NCBI GenBank assembly: GCA_019244185.1
Contig: JAFATB010000009.1
Span: forward strand, 25,218 to 89,217
Length of the DNA: 64,000 nt
Direction of reading: 5' to 3'
From: Acidobacteriota bacterium
GTDB lineage: Bacteria > Acidobacteriota > Thermoanaerobaculia > Gp7-AA8
The translations under genes were made by a program, and so were the position numbers. The notes below the pieces were generated by a model, which had not been told where the DNA came from, ran no database searches, and saw only the letters and a list, made by a program, of their open reading frames with translations. Position 1 is the first letter of the stretch, and the number at the start of each line of letters is the position of its first letter. Shown piece by piece: positions 35,254 to 43,001 of this stretch.

Positions 35254-36336
35254 TCAGCCGGCGTACGCCGCCGCAGCACCGTGGCGCTCGCCGACGTACA
35301 CCGACTGCGGCCGGATGATCCGCCCGACGCGCCGCTGCTCGAATGCGTGCGCGAGCCAGCCCACCACGCGCGCGACGGCGAACGTCGGCGTGAAGAGCGG
35401 CACCTCGAGCCCGAGGCCGTGCAGCAGGAGCGCGGTGTAGAACTCGACGTTCGTCTGCAGCTTGCGTCCCGGCTTGTGCTCCTCGAGCAGCCGCAGCGCC
35501 GTCGCCTCGACGTCGCGCGCGAGGTTGTAGAGGCTCATGTCGCCCGCGCGCGTGAACATCCGCTCCGCCGCCGCCGCGAGCACGTCCGCGCGCGGGTCGC
35601 GCACTTTGTACACGCGATGCCCGAAGCCCATCAGCCGTTCGCCCGCCGCGATCTTCGCGCGCAGCACGCCTTCCGCGCGCGAGGCCTCGCCGATCTCGAA
35701 GACCATGTCGAGCGCCGGCCCCGGCGCGCCGCCGTGCAGCGGACCTTTGAGCGCGCCGACGGCGCCCACGATCGCGGAGACGAAATCGGATCCCGTCGAC
35801 GCGACGACGCGCGCGGTGAACGTCGACGCGTTGAGCCCGTGATCGACGACGGTATTGAGATACGTTTCGAGCCCGCGTACGAGCTCCGCGTGCGGCTCGC
35901 GTCCCGTGAGCAGGTAGAGGTAGTTCGCCGCGATGCCGAGCTCCGCGCGCGGCGCGAGCGGTTCTACGCCATGAAGAAGACGCCAGTACGCGGCGACGAT
36001 GACGGGGAAGCTGCCCGCGAGCATCCGCGCCGCGTCCGCGTCGTCTTCCGCGCTCAACGTGCCCGCGGCCATCCGCAGCGCGTCCATCACCGGCACGCGC
36101 TTCGGTGCGACGTCGCGCAACAGCTGCAGCGTGTGCGGCGGAAGCGCGCAAACAGCCGGTTTTCCCTCGAAACCAGCCAGTCCCCACAGCAGCGACGCGA
36201 CGTCTTCGAAACCCCAAGACGCCAGCTCTTCGACCGCGTATCCGCCGATCACGAGCTCGCCCCGCTCGCCGTCGACCATGCTCAGCCGCGTCTCCGCGGC
36301 GACGATTCCTTCCAGTCCGTTGTGCACTTCGTTCAT
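35254..36336 (-). CDS. Citrate synthase (type II, short form)
   Basis: A 360-aa citrate synthase condensing oxaloacetate and acetyl-CoA, or a 2-methylcitrate synthase. First substrate His is in DHGLNAST (about 165), catalytic His in LHGGAPG (about 201) and MGFGHRVYK (about 237). The catalytic Asp position reads NVEFYTAL, so Glu replaces the usual Asp; such Glu variants are known in some bacterial lineages. Oxaloacetate-binding Arg residues in DPRAD, AVARVVGW and IIRPQ are kept. The gene is divergent from a second, HTH-fused citrate synthase, with a promoter placing the mRNA start at or next to the ATG. Confidence 0.9.
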   Translation of the reverse strand: MNEVHNGLEGIVAAETRLSMVDGERGELVIGGYAVEELASWGFEDVASLLWGLAGFEGKPAVCALPPHTLQLLRDVAPKRVPVMDALRMAAGTLSAEDDADAARMLAGSFPVIVAAYWRLLHGVEPLAPRAELGIAANYLYLLTGREPHAELVRGLETYLNTVVDHGLNASTFTARVVASTGSDFVSAIVGAVGALKGPLHGGAPGPALDMVFEIGEASRAEGVLRAKIAAGERLMGFGHRVYKVRDPRADVLAAAAERMFTRAGDMSLYNLARDVEATALRLLEEHKPGRKLQTNVEFYTALLLHGLGLEVPLFTPTFAVARVVGWLAHAFEQRRVGRIIRPQSVYVGERHGAAAAYAG

Positions 36337-36342
36337 GCACCG

Positions 36343-36371
36343 AAACTAGGTTTGGTTCCGTGGGATGTCAA
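36343..36371 (-). promoter_or_regulatory. Promoter of the minus-strand citrate synthase, apparently leaderless
   Basis: On the minus strand, TTGACA (36371-36366), a 17-bp spacer and TAGTTT (36348-36343) make a good promoter. Six bases later comes the ATG at 36336, so the transcript probably begins at the start codon. The palindrome at 36374-36389 lies just upstream of the -35. Confidence 0.5.
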
Positions 36372-36373
36372 CA

Positions 36374-36389
36374 TTGATTGTACAATCAA
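36374..36389. promoter_or_regulatory. Perfect 16-bp palindromic operator between divergent citrate synthases
   Basis: TTGATTGTACAATCAA is an exact palindrome lying between the two divergent start codons (36336 and 36393). On the plus strand it contains TACAAT (36381-36386), a -10-like box that ends 6 bases before the ATG of the HTH-fused gene. A protein bound here would block that start and sit behind the -35 of the other gene. Binding by the fused HTH domain is inferred. Confidence 0.6.
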
Positions 36390-36392
36390 CCA

Positions 36393-37574
36393 ATGGCTCG
36401 CAGGCCACAATGGATTGACGCACGCGAGGCGACCCGTCTCCTCGGCGTGAGCCGCGCGACGTTGTACGCGTACGTCAGCCGCGGCTACCTGCGCTCGGAG
36501 CCGGTGCCCGGCAAGACGCGCGAGCGCCGCTACGCGCGCGAGGATGTCGAACGCCTGCGCAGCCGCGCCGAGGAGCGGCGCAATCCGGAGAAAGCAGCGG
36601 AACATGCGCTGCGCTGGGGCGTGCCGGTGCTCGAGTCGTCGATCACGCTGATCGCCGACGGGCAGCTCTACTACCGCGGCCACGACGTCGTGGAGCTCGT
36701 GCATACGCGATCGCTCGAAGAAGTCGCGGCCCTCGTCTGGACCGGCTCGTTCGAAGCGGACATCTTCGATACGCCGCTCCACGTCGTCGGTGGCGGCGCC
36801 GCGCACGATCTGCCCTTCATCAGCCGTGCACAATCCGTCCTCCCGATCGTCGCCGCGCGCGATCCGCTCTCGTTCGACCTCCGTCCGAAAGCGGTCGCGC
36901 AGAGCGGCTGGCGCATTCTCAATCTGCTCACCAGCGTCGCCGCTGAATCGCAAACGCTGGAGGCGACGATCGAGGAGACGCTCGCACGCCGCTGGGCGCC
37001 GAAACAGAAACGCGCCGCGGACCTCATCCGCGCGGCGCTGATCGTCTGCGCCGATCACGAGCTCAACGTCTCCGCCTTCACCGCGCGCTGCGTCGCCTCC
37101 GCCGGCTCGAATCCGTACTCGGTCGTCGTCGCCGGCCTCGCCGCACTCGAAGGCACGAAACACGGCGGCGCCACCGCACGCGTGGAAGCACTCTTCGACG
37201 AGCTCCGCCGCGCCCGCGATCTCCGCCGCGCTCTCGCCGAACGCCTCCGCCGCGGCGATCCCATCGAGGGCTTCGGCCACCCGCTCTATCCCGAAGGCGA
37301 TCCACGCGCACGCCTGCTGTTCGATCTCCTCCCGAAGTCGAAGGAGCTGACCTTCGCCCGCTCTCTCGCCAACGCCGCGAGCACGGTCCTCGGCGAAGAA
37401 CCCACCGTCGATTTCGCCCTCGTCGCCTTCGCCCGTGCGTTGGGACTCCCGCACGGCTCCGCCCTCACCCTCTTCGCCATCGGCCGCACGATCGGCTGGA
37501 TCGCCCACGCCATCGAGCAATACGAGCAAAACGTGATGATTCGGCCACGTGCTCGGTACGTGGGGCCGCGGTGA
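36393..37574 (+). CDS. Citrate synthase with N-terminal helix-turn-helix DNA-binding domain
   Basis: A 393-aa fusion. Residues about 8-55 form a MerR/excisionase-like HTH (DAREATRLLGVSRATLYAYV, then YLRSEPVPGKTRERRYAREDV with the typical wing). The remainder is a citrate synthase: CADHELNVSAF, KHGGATA and GFGHPLYP supply His residues, EPTVDFAL the Asp, and DPRAR, AIGRTIGW and IRPRARY the oxaloacetate arginines. The FGHR Arg is Pro. The active site thus looks complete, so it may be an enzyme that also regulates, or a metabolite sensor. It faces a second citrate synthase across a palindrome. Its stop lies in a long inverted repeat. Confidence 0.9.
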   Translation: MARRPQWIDAREATRLLGVSRATLYAYVSRGYLRSEPVPGKTRERRYAREDVERLRSRAEERRNPEKAAEHALRWGVPVLESSITLIADGQLYYRGHDVVELVHTRSLEEVAALVWTGSFEADIFDTPLHVVGGGAAHDLPFISRAQSVLPIVAARDPLSFDLRPKAVAQSGWRILNLLTSVAAESQTLEATIEETLARRWAPKQKRAADLIRAALIVCADHELNVSAFTARCVASAGSNPYSVVVAGLAALEGTKHGGATARVEALFDELRRARDLRRALAERLRRGDPIEGFGHPLYPEGDPRARLLFDLLPKSKELTFARSLANAASTVLGEEPTVDFALVAFARALGLPHGSALTLFAIGRTIGWIAHAIEQYEQNVMIRPRARYVGPR

Positions 37575-37771
37575 GGGATGACGATGGGGACGACGAAGGG
37601 CCTCCGGCGGGCCGGCGCGGCCGGCACCGCTAAGGGCTTAGCCGAGACGCACGTGCGGCTGCAGTCAACGACGTTAACCGCGACCGCACGTGCGTCTCGG
37701 CTAGGCCCTTAGCGCCGCCGGCCTCGCCGGCCCGCCGGAGGCCTCTCGTCGTCCCCGTCGTCATCCCCTCA
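37572..37771. repeat. Near-perfect 84-bp inverted repeat filling a convergent gap
   Basis: Arms 37575-37658 and 37684-37767 are complementary with only a few mismatches, around a 25-nt loop. The outermost 22 bp differ at one base (GATGG versus GACGG). The next block, GGCCTCCGGCGGGCCGGCG, and an inner block, AGCCGAGACGCACGTGCGG, also match. Extending the arms with a one-base gap includes the stop codons of both flanking genes (TGAGGGATGA and TGAGGGGATGA). It can form a very stable hairpin in either transcript and probably serves as a bidirectional terminator; a mobile-element origin is possible. Confidence 0.85.
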
Positions 37772-39136
37772 GAGCCGCGACACGTTGTCGAAGTACTTGA
37801 CGAACGACACGATGCCGCCGCTGGCTTGGGGCCAGTCGTAGTTCTCGTTCGGGGCGTGGTAGCCGTGTTCGGGGAGCGAGAGGCCGAGGAACATCACCGG
37901 CGTCTTGAGCACCTTCTCCATCGAGATCACGGCGCCGATCGAGCCGCCTTCGCGGACGAAGACCGGCTCGCGGCCGAACGCGAACTTCATCGCGTCGCGG
38001 ACCGCGTCGGCGAGAGGACCACTGGTCGGCGCCTTGTAGGGCCACATCGAATTCTCGACTTCGATTTTGACGTCGGGATTGCGTTCTTTCACGAACGCGC
38101 GGACCAGCTTCTCGATCTTGCGCGGGTCCTGATTCGCGACCAGGCGGCAGGAGATCTTCACCTCGGCGCGCGGCGGGATGATCGTCTTGATGCCGGGGCC
38201 GGTGTAGCCGCCGACGAGGCCGTGAACCTCGAAGGTCGGCAGCGCCCAGATGCGTTTCATCACGTCGACGGGGTCGTCGCTGCGGATCGACTTGAAGAGG
38301 TGATCCTTCTTGAACTGCTTGATCGTGAAGCCGGACGCCTTGAAGTCTTCGATCTCGCGGCGGCTCGGCGGGACGACGTCGTCGTAGAAGCCTTTGAGCT
38401 TCACCTTCCCGGAGCGCGCGTCGAACATCTCGGAGACGAGCTGCATCAGCTCCGCGAGCGGATTGCGCGCGGCGCCGCCGGTGACCCCCGAGTGCTGATC
38501 GGTCGTGCCGGTTTCGAGCGTCAGCGAAAAGCCCTGCAGGCCGCGGAGGCCGGCCGGGCAGGCGGGGCGTTGGCGGGAGACCCAGATCGTGTCGGAGACG
38601 AGGATGTGATCCGTGGCCAGCGTCTTCGCGTGCGTCTTGATGCCGCTCTCGAAGTTCGGCGAGCCGATTTCCTCTTCGAGCTCCCACAGCACGCGGAGGT
38701 TCAGCTTCACGCCGGCCTCGCGCGCGGCGCGGATGCCGTAGAGCGCGCTGAGCGCGGGACCTTTGTCGTCGGTGGTGCCGCGGCCGAAGTAGCGGTCGCC
38801 TTCCTTCGTGAAGACGAACGGCTCCGTGTTCCACGGCTCGGTCTCGCGCGACGCGGGCTGCACGTCCATGTGGTTGTACATCGTCAGCGTCGGCGCTTTC
38901 GGATCGACGTCGAAGCGGCCATGGATGAATGGATATCCATCCGTCTCGAGAATGGCCGGCTCGCCGCCGGCGTCGCGGATCAGCTGCGCGGCCGCCTCGG
39001 CGCAGCGGCGGACGTCGCCGGCACGTGCGGGCTCGGCGGAAACGGACGGGATCTCGACGAGCGTGCGGAGGTCTGCTTCGAAACGCGTGCGCTCGTTCGC
39101 GGCCCATGCCGCGAGCGATTTCTTGTCGATCTTCAT
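37769..39136 (-). CDS. M20-family metallopeptidase (dipeptidase/CNDP type)
   Basis: A 455-aa cytoplasmic zinc peptidase of the M20/M28 clan. Metal and catalytic residues are in MYNHMDVQP (His about 88), GRGTTDDKGP (Asp about 121), ELEEEIGSPN (Glu pair about 152-154) and, at the C-terminus, LPEHGYHAPNE (His about 429). The dimerisation-domain His lies in TTDQHSGVTGG. It likely cleaves dipeptides or related amides. Only 22 bp separate it from the gamma-glutamyltransferase gene upstream, so the two may be co-transcribed and together release amino acids from glutathione-like peptides. Confidence 0.92.
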   Translation of the reverse strand: MKIDKKSLAAWAANERTRFEADLRTLVEIPSVSAEPARAGDVRRCAEAAAQLIRDAGGEPAILETDGYPFIHGRFDVDPKAPTLTMYNHMDVQPASRETEPWNTEPFVFTKEGDRYFGRGTTDDKGPALSALYGIRAAREAGVKLNLRVLWELEEEIGSPNFESGIKTHAKTLATDHILVSDTIWVSRQRPACPAGLRGLQGFSLTLETGTTDQHSGVTGGAARNPLAELMQLVSEMFDARSGKVKLKGFYDDVVPPSRREIEDFKASGFTIKQFKKDHLFKSIRSDDPVDVMKRIWALPTFEVHGLVGGYTGPGIKTIIPPRAEVKISCRLVANQDPRKIEKLVRAFVKERNPDVKIEVENSMWPYKAPTSGPLADAVRDAMKFAFGREPVFVREGGSIGAVISMEKVLKTPVMFLGLSLPEHGYHAPNENYDWPQASGGIVSFVKYFDNVSRL

Positions 39137-39157
39137 GGCGGCGAATCGTATCGCACG

Positions 39158-40861
39158 TCAGTCGCCGGCGGCTTCGCCGCCGCGGCGCGTATCGGCGGCG
39201 CCCATGCGCGTGCCGTTCGTGTCGATGCCGATCATCTGCGCGTCGCCGATCGTGTCGGAGTCCGCGAAGCCGGCCTTCGCGCGGAGCTTGTGGCCCATGC
39301 GCTCGAGCGCCGCGCGTGTATCACCCTGCAAGTCGAACGGCTCCCAATAGAGCTCGTCGGGCAGCCATTGATGATGGATGCGCGGCGCGCTGACGGCTTC
39401 GGCGATGTTCATCTTGAAGTCGATGACGTTGACGAGCAGCTGCAGCACCGTGTTGATGATCGTGGGACCGCCGGGGCTGCCGAGGGCGTAGGCGAGCTTG
39501 TTGTCCTTCAGCACGATCGCGGGAGTCATCGAGGAGAGCGGGCGCTTGCGCGGCGCGATCGAGTTCGCCTCGCCTTGAATGAGCCCGTAGTAATTCGGAG
39601 TGCCGGGCGCGGAGCTGAAGTCGTCCATCTCGTCGTTGAGGAGGAAGCCGAGGCCGGTCGCGGTGACGCCGGCGCCGTAGCTGTCGTTGAGGGTGTACGT
39701 ATTGCTGACCGCGTTGCCTTGTGCGTCGATGACGCAGAAGTGCGTGGTCTGCGTCGACTCGTACGGCGCGGGATCGCCGGCGCCGGTCGTGGCGCTCGGC
39801 GTGGCGTGCTCGGGATCGATCGTCTTGCGGCGCGATTCCGCGAACGCGGCCGAGGTGAGCGCGGCCACCGGCACCTTCACGAAGTCGGTGTCGCCGAGAA
39901 ACTGCGCGCGGTCCGCGAACGCCCGCCGCATCACCTCGGTCATCAGGTGGACGTGTTGCGACGAATGCCAGCCCATCGCGCCGAGGTCGTACGGCTCGAG
40001 CATGTGCAGCATCTCGATCAGCGCGATCCCGCCGGACGACGGCGGCGGCATGGTCAGGATCTCGTAGCCGCGATAGGTCGTGCGGAGCGGCGTGCGCAGC
40101 GTTGGCTCGTACGTGCGCAGATCTTCGGCGGTGACGAGGCCGCCGTGCGCGCGCATGTCGTCGACGAGCTGCTTCGCGGTTGCGCCTTCATAGAAGTCGC
40201 GTGGATCGGTGGCGATGCGCGCGAGCACGCGCGCGAGCTCCGGCTGCACGAGCTTGTCGCCCATGACGTACGGCTTGCCGTTGTTGAGGAAGATGCGTTT
40301 GCTGTCGGCGAACGGTTCCATCTTCTCGATGGACGATTTCTCGGCGAGGCTCTTGGCGAGCATGTAGTTGATGGTGAAGCCGTCGGCGGCGAGCTTCTGC
40401 GCCGGCGCAATGAGCTCCTTCCACGGCAGCTTGCCCCAGCGCTTGTGCGCGAGCGCGAGGCCGGCGACAGTGCCGGGGACGCCGACCGCTTTGTAGCCCT
40501 GCGTCGAGAGCTTCGGGATCACCTTGCCGTTCGCGTCGACGTACATCGTGCGCGTGGCGGCGAGCGGCGCGCGCTCGCGGTAGTCGAGGGCGATGGCGTT
40601 GCCGTCGGCGGTGCGCACGAGCATGAAACCGCCGCCGCCGAGGTTGCCCGCGGACGGCCACGTCACCGCGAGCGCGAAGCCGACCGCGACCGCGGCGTCG
40701 ACGGCGTTGCCGCCTTTCGCGAGGACGTCGGCGCCGATGTGCGAGGCGATCGGCGAGACGCACGAGACCATTCCGTGCGGCGCGCGCACCGGCTCGCGCG
40801 AGGCGGCCTGGAGCGCGTGGGGAATCAGCAGCAGAACGAGCAGCGCGAGGCGGCGATTCAT
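39158..40861 (-). CDS. Gamma-glutamyltransferase (glutathione hydrolase)
   Basis: A 567-aa exported enzyme with a signal peptide (about 1-19, ending LQAAS). The proenzyme self-cleaves before the catalytic Thr of ESTQTTHFCVID (about 363), giving large and small subunits. GNLGGGGFM, the substrate-binding YRERAPLAA Arg and PPSSGGIAL are family signatures, and SSMTPAIV follows in the small subunit. It removes gamma-glutamyl groups from glutathione in the periplasm. The M20 dipeptidase downstream could hydrolyse the Cys-Gly product, although it has no signal peptide and would be cytoplasmic. Confidence 0.94.
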   Translation of the reverse strand: MNRRLALLVLLLIPHALQAASREPVRAPHGMVSCVSPIASHIGADVLAKGGNAVDAAVAVGFALAVTWPSAGNLGGGGFMLVRTADGNAIALDYRERAPLAATRTMYVDANGKVIPKLSTQGYKAVGVPGTVAGLALAHKRWGKLPWKELIAPAQKLAADGFTINYMLAKSLAEKSSIEKMEPFADSKRIFLNNGKPYVMGDKLVQPELARVLARIATDPRDFYEGATAKQLVDDMRAHGGLVTAEDLRTYEPTLRTPLRTTYRGYEILTMPPPSSGGIALIEMLHMLEPYDLGAMGWHSSQHVHLMTEVMRRAFADRAQFLGDTDFVKVPVAALTSAAFAESRRKTIDPEHATPSATTGAGDPAPYESTQTTHFCVIDAQGNAVSNTYTLNDSYGAGVTATGLGFLLNDEMDDFSSAPGTPNYYGLIQGEANSIAPRKRPLSSMTPAIVLKDNKLAYALGSPGGPTIINTVLQLLVNVIDFKMNIAEAVSAPRIHHQWLPDELYWEPFDLQGDTRAALERMGHKLRAKAGFADSDTIGDAQMIGIDTNGTRMGAADTRRGGEAAGD

Positions 40862-40888
40862 GGGGTGGAAGTGTAACGACAATGGGCG

Positions 40889-40917
40889 TTGCGGAACGCG
40901 CGGGTTGGGCGTAGATT
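40889..40917 (+). promoter_or_regulatory. Putative promoter of the PilZ gene
   Basis: TTGCGG at 40889-40894, a 17-bp spacer and TAGATT at 40912-40917 lie 16 bp before the PilZ ATG. They are the best promoter-like pair in the 72-bp gap between the divergent gamma-glutamyltransferase and PilZ genes. Confidence 0.4.
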
Positions 40918-40933
40918 GGCTGCGGTCCCTGCC

Positions 40934-41293
40934 ATGAAAGAGCAACTCCGGATGAGCGTCGTGCGGCGAAGCAATCGCTTTCGCGTGCTCATGAACCTTC
41001 CGCTCCGGATCGGCCGCAAGGACGGCACGCTCGTCGACATCAGCACCACCGGCGTCCTCGCCACGCACGCGGGCGTGCTGCAGACCGGCTCGAGCATCGA
41101 GATTTCCTTCACGCACGACAACCGCCGCTTCGTCTCCGAAGCCCGGGTCGAGACCTGCACGGTCGTCGGCCTCGGCGCCGGCCCAGGCGGCGCGACGCTC
41201 TACGCCTCGCGGCTCTTCTTCACGAAGCTGAGCGACGAGTCGAAGTCGATCCTCGAAAGCCTCGTCGGCGCCGACGACGGCTTCATTCCTTAG
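40934..41293 (+). CDS. PilZ-domain protein
   Basis: A 119-aa single-domain protein with PilZ-like features: a basic N-terminus with RRSNRFRVLMN (about 10-20, RxxxR-like) and LVDISTTGVLAT (about 33-44, the D/NxSxxG motif). This is the c-di-GMP-binding signature, slightly degenerate. The output partner is unknown. It may act as a cytoplasmic c-di-GMP effector. It converges with the HXXEE protein gene, overlapping by 11 bp. Confidence 0.8.
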   Translation: MKEQLRMSVVRRSNRFRVLMNLPLRIGRKDGTLVDISTTGVLATHAGVLQTGSSIEISFTHDNRRFVSEARVETCTVVGLGAGPGGATLYASRLFFTKLSDESKSILESLVGADDGFIP

Positions 41294-41759
41294 CCTCGAT
41301 CGCTTTCGCGCGGCGCAGGTGGTTGAGCCGCGAGAGAAAGTGATAGGACGCGCCGGCCGCGATCGCGCCGGCAGCGGCGCCGATCGAGATGCGTCCCGCC
41401 CCGACCAGCACCCACGCGCCGTACAACGCCATCGGGATGTAGAGCAGCGTGCCGGTGACGACGCCGGGCGAGTAGCGCCGCATGCGGATGGTCGCCGCGA
41501 GGTGGAAGATGCCGTTCGCGCCGAGGAGCGTGGCGAAGAGGAGGAAGAACGCCGGGCCGATGGACGTACGCTGATCGATGCCGACGGCGAAGCAGCCGAA
41601 GAGCAGGGCGGCGTTGATCCAGAAGATGAACCGCCGCGACGCGCTGCTGGCGATCTCCGGATACGTGCGGTGGTACCAGGCGGTGAAGCCGCCGGGCCAG
41701 AAGAATTCTTCGACGATGTGGGCGGACGCGGCGGCGAGGGGAAGCCAGAAGAGGAGCAT
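41283..41759 (-). CDS. HXXEE-domain membrane protein
   Basis: A 158-aa membrane protein with about four helices. The N-terminal motif HIVEEFFWPGGF (about 14-25) matches the HxxEE signature that names the family; a later NGIFHLAATI carries a second conserved His. The function of the family is unknown. It lies 69 bp downstream of argJ on the same strand but beyond a strong hairpin, so it may be transcribed separately. Confidence 0.78.
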   Translation of the reverse strand: MLLFWLPLAAASAHIVEEFFWPGGFTAWYHRTYPEIASSASRRFIFWINAALLFGCFAVGIDQRTSIGPAFFLLFATLLGANGIFHLAATIRMRRYSPGVVTGTLLYIPMALYGAWVLVGAGRISIGAAAGAIAAGASYHFLSRLNHLRRAKAIEAKE

Positions 41760-41775
41760 GGGGATGTGAGGTGGT

Positions 41776-41817
41776 ACGCGCGCGCCGCGGCGAGGTTTCA
41801 GCCGCGGCGCGCGCGTC
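41776..41817 (-). terminator. Strong GC hairpin after the arginine operon
   Basis: ACGCGCGCGCCGCGGC (41776-41791) pairs with GCCGCGGCGCGCGCGT (41801-41816) around a 9-nt loop. It follows argJ on the minus strand and lacks a T-tract, so factor-independent termination is uncertain. Confidence 0.5.
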
Positions 41818-41828
41818 AGCTGCGGTCG

Positions 41829-43001
41829 TCAGCTGCGGTAGTCAGCGTTGAGACTGACGTAGTCGTGCCCGAGGTCGCTGGAGAGGATGACCGCGCGCCC
41901 GGAGCCGGCGCCGAGGTCGACGTGCAGCGGCACGCGCTCGCGCGCGAAGATCTTCGCCGCGTCCTTTTCGCGATAGACAACAGGTTGACCATCGCGCACG
42001 AGCGGCAGCGAGCCGGCGGTGAGCGAGACGCGCTTGACGGAAAAGCGCGCGCCGCTGCGGCCGGCGGCGGCGAGGATGCGTCCCCAGTTCGGATCGCCGC
42101 CGTGCAGCGCGGTCTTGACCAGCGGCGACGTCGCGATGGCGTGCGCGGCGAGCTTGGCCTCGCGCTCGGAGCGCGCGCCGGTGACTTCGAGCTCCATGAC
42201 GCGCGTCGCACCTTCGCCGTCGCGGACGATCATCCACGCGAGGTCGCGGCAGAGCGTGTTGAGCGCGCGCTGGAAGTCGGCGAGATCGGCGCCTTCGTCG
42301 TTGCCGAGCTTTCCCGACGCGAGCAGGAACACGGTGTCGTTCGTCGACGTGTCGCCGTCGACGGAGATCACGTTGAAGCTCTGATCGACGGCGGCGCGCA
42401 GCGCGCGCTGCAGCGCGGCCGGCTCGAGCGCGGCGTCCGTCATGACGAAGCCGAGCATCGTGGCCATGTTCGGATGGATCATGCCCGCGCCTTTGGCGAC
42501 GCCGACGAGGCGTCCGCGTTTGCCGCCGAGCGTGAACGTCGCCTGCGCGACTTTCGGCCCGACGTCGGTGGTGAGGATCGCGTGCGAGAGTCCTTCGCCG
42601 CCGCCGATGGAAAGGCGCGTGACGGCGTCGGGGAGCGATTCGCGGATCTTCTTGTCGGGCAGCACGACGCCGATGACGCCGGTCGACGCGAGAAGGATCT
42701 CCTCTTCGCCGCAATGCAGCAGCTCCGCGGCGCGCGTGCGGACGCGTTTCGCGGCGTCGAGACCTTCGCGTCCGGTGACGGCGTTCGCGCAACCGGCATT
42801 GACGACGATCGCTTTCGCGCGGCCGCCGGTTTTCTTCAGCGCCGCTTTCGACAGCACGACCGGCGCCGCCTGAAAGCGGTTCTTCGTGAACACGGCCGCG
42901 GCGTTCGCGCCGTCTTCGGCGACGATGAGCCCGAGGTCGGGGCGCTTCTTGCGGATGCCGGCGCGCACGCCGGAGGCGAGGAACCCCTTCGGCAGTTTCA
43001 T
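41829..43001 (-). CDS. argJ: Bifunctional glutamate N-acetyltransferase / amino-acid acetyltransferase
   Basis: A 390-aa enzyme recycling the acetyl group from N-acetylornithine to glutamate. The autocleavage site is in AKGAGMIHPNMATMLGF (Thr about 184), generating alpha and beta chains; upstream VNAGCANAVTG and downstream DGDTSTNDT are family signatures. Its presence means the cyclic acetyl pathway, and no argA or argE is seen in the window. ATGA overlap with argH. The stop lies in a small tandem repeat (GACCGCAGCT twice). Confidence 0.95.
   Translation of the reverse strand: MKLPKGFLASGVRAGIRKKRPDLGLIVAEDGANAAAVFTKNRFQAAPVVLSKAALKKTGGRAKAIVVNAGCANAVTGREGLDAAKRVRTRAAELLHCGEEEILLASTGVIGVVLPDKKIRESLPDAVTRLSIGGGEGLSHAILTTDVGPKVAQATFTLGGKRGRLVGVAKGAGMIHPNMATMLGFVMTDAALEPAALQRALRAAVDQSFNVISVDGDTSTNDTVFLLASGKLGNDEGADLADFQRALNTLCRDLAWMIVRDGEGATRVMELEVTGARSEREAKLAAHAIATSPLVKTALHGGDPNWGRILAAAGRSGARFSVKRVSLTAGSLPLVRDGQPVVYREKDAAKIFARERVPLHVDLGAGSGRAVILSSDLGHDYVSLNADYRS

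Noticed and set aside
37826..40876. 1016-codon plus-strand frame opposite the peptidase and gamma-glutamyltransferase
   Set aside because: Both minus-strand genes have complete catalytic motifs; the plus-strand product is an antisense shadow.
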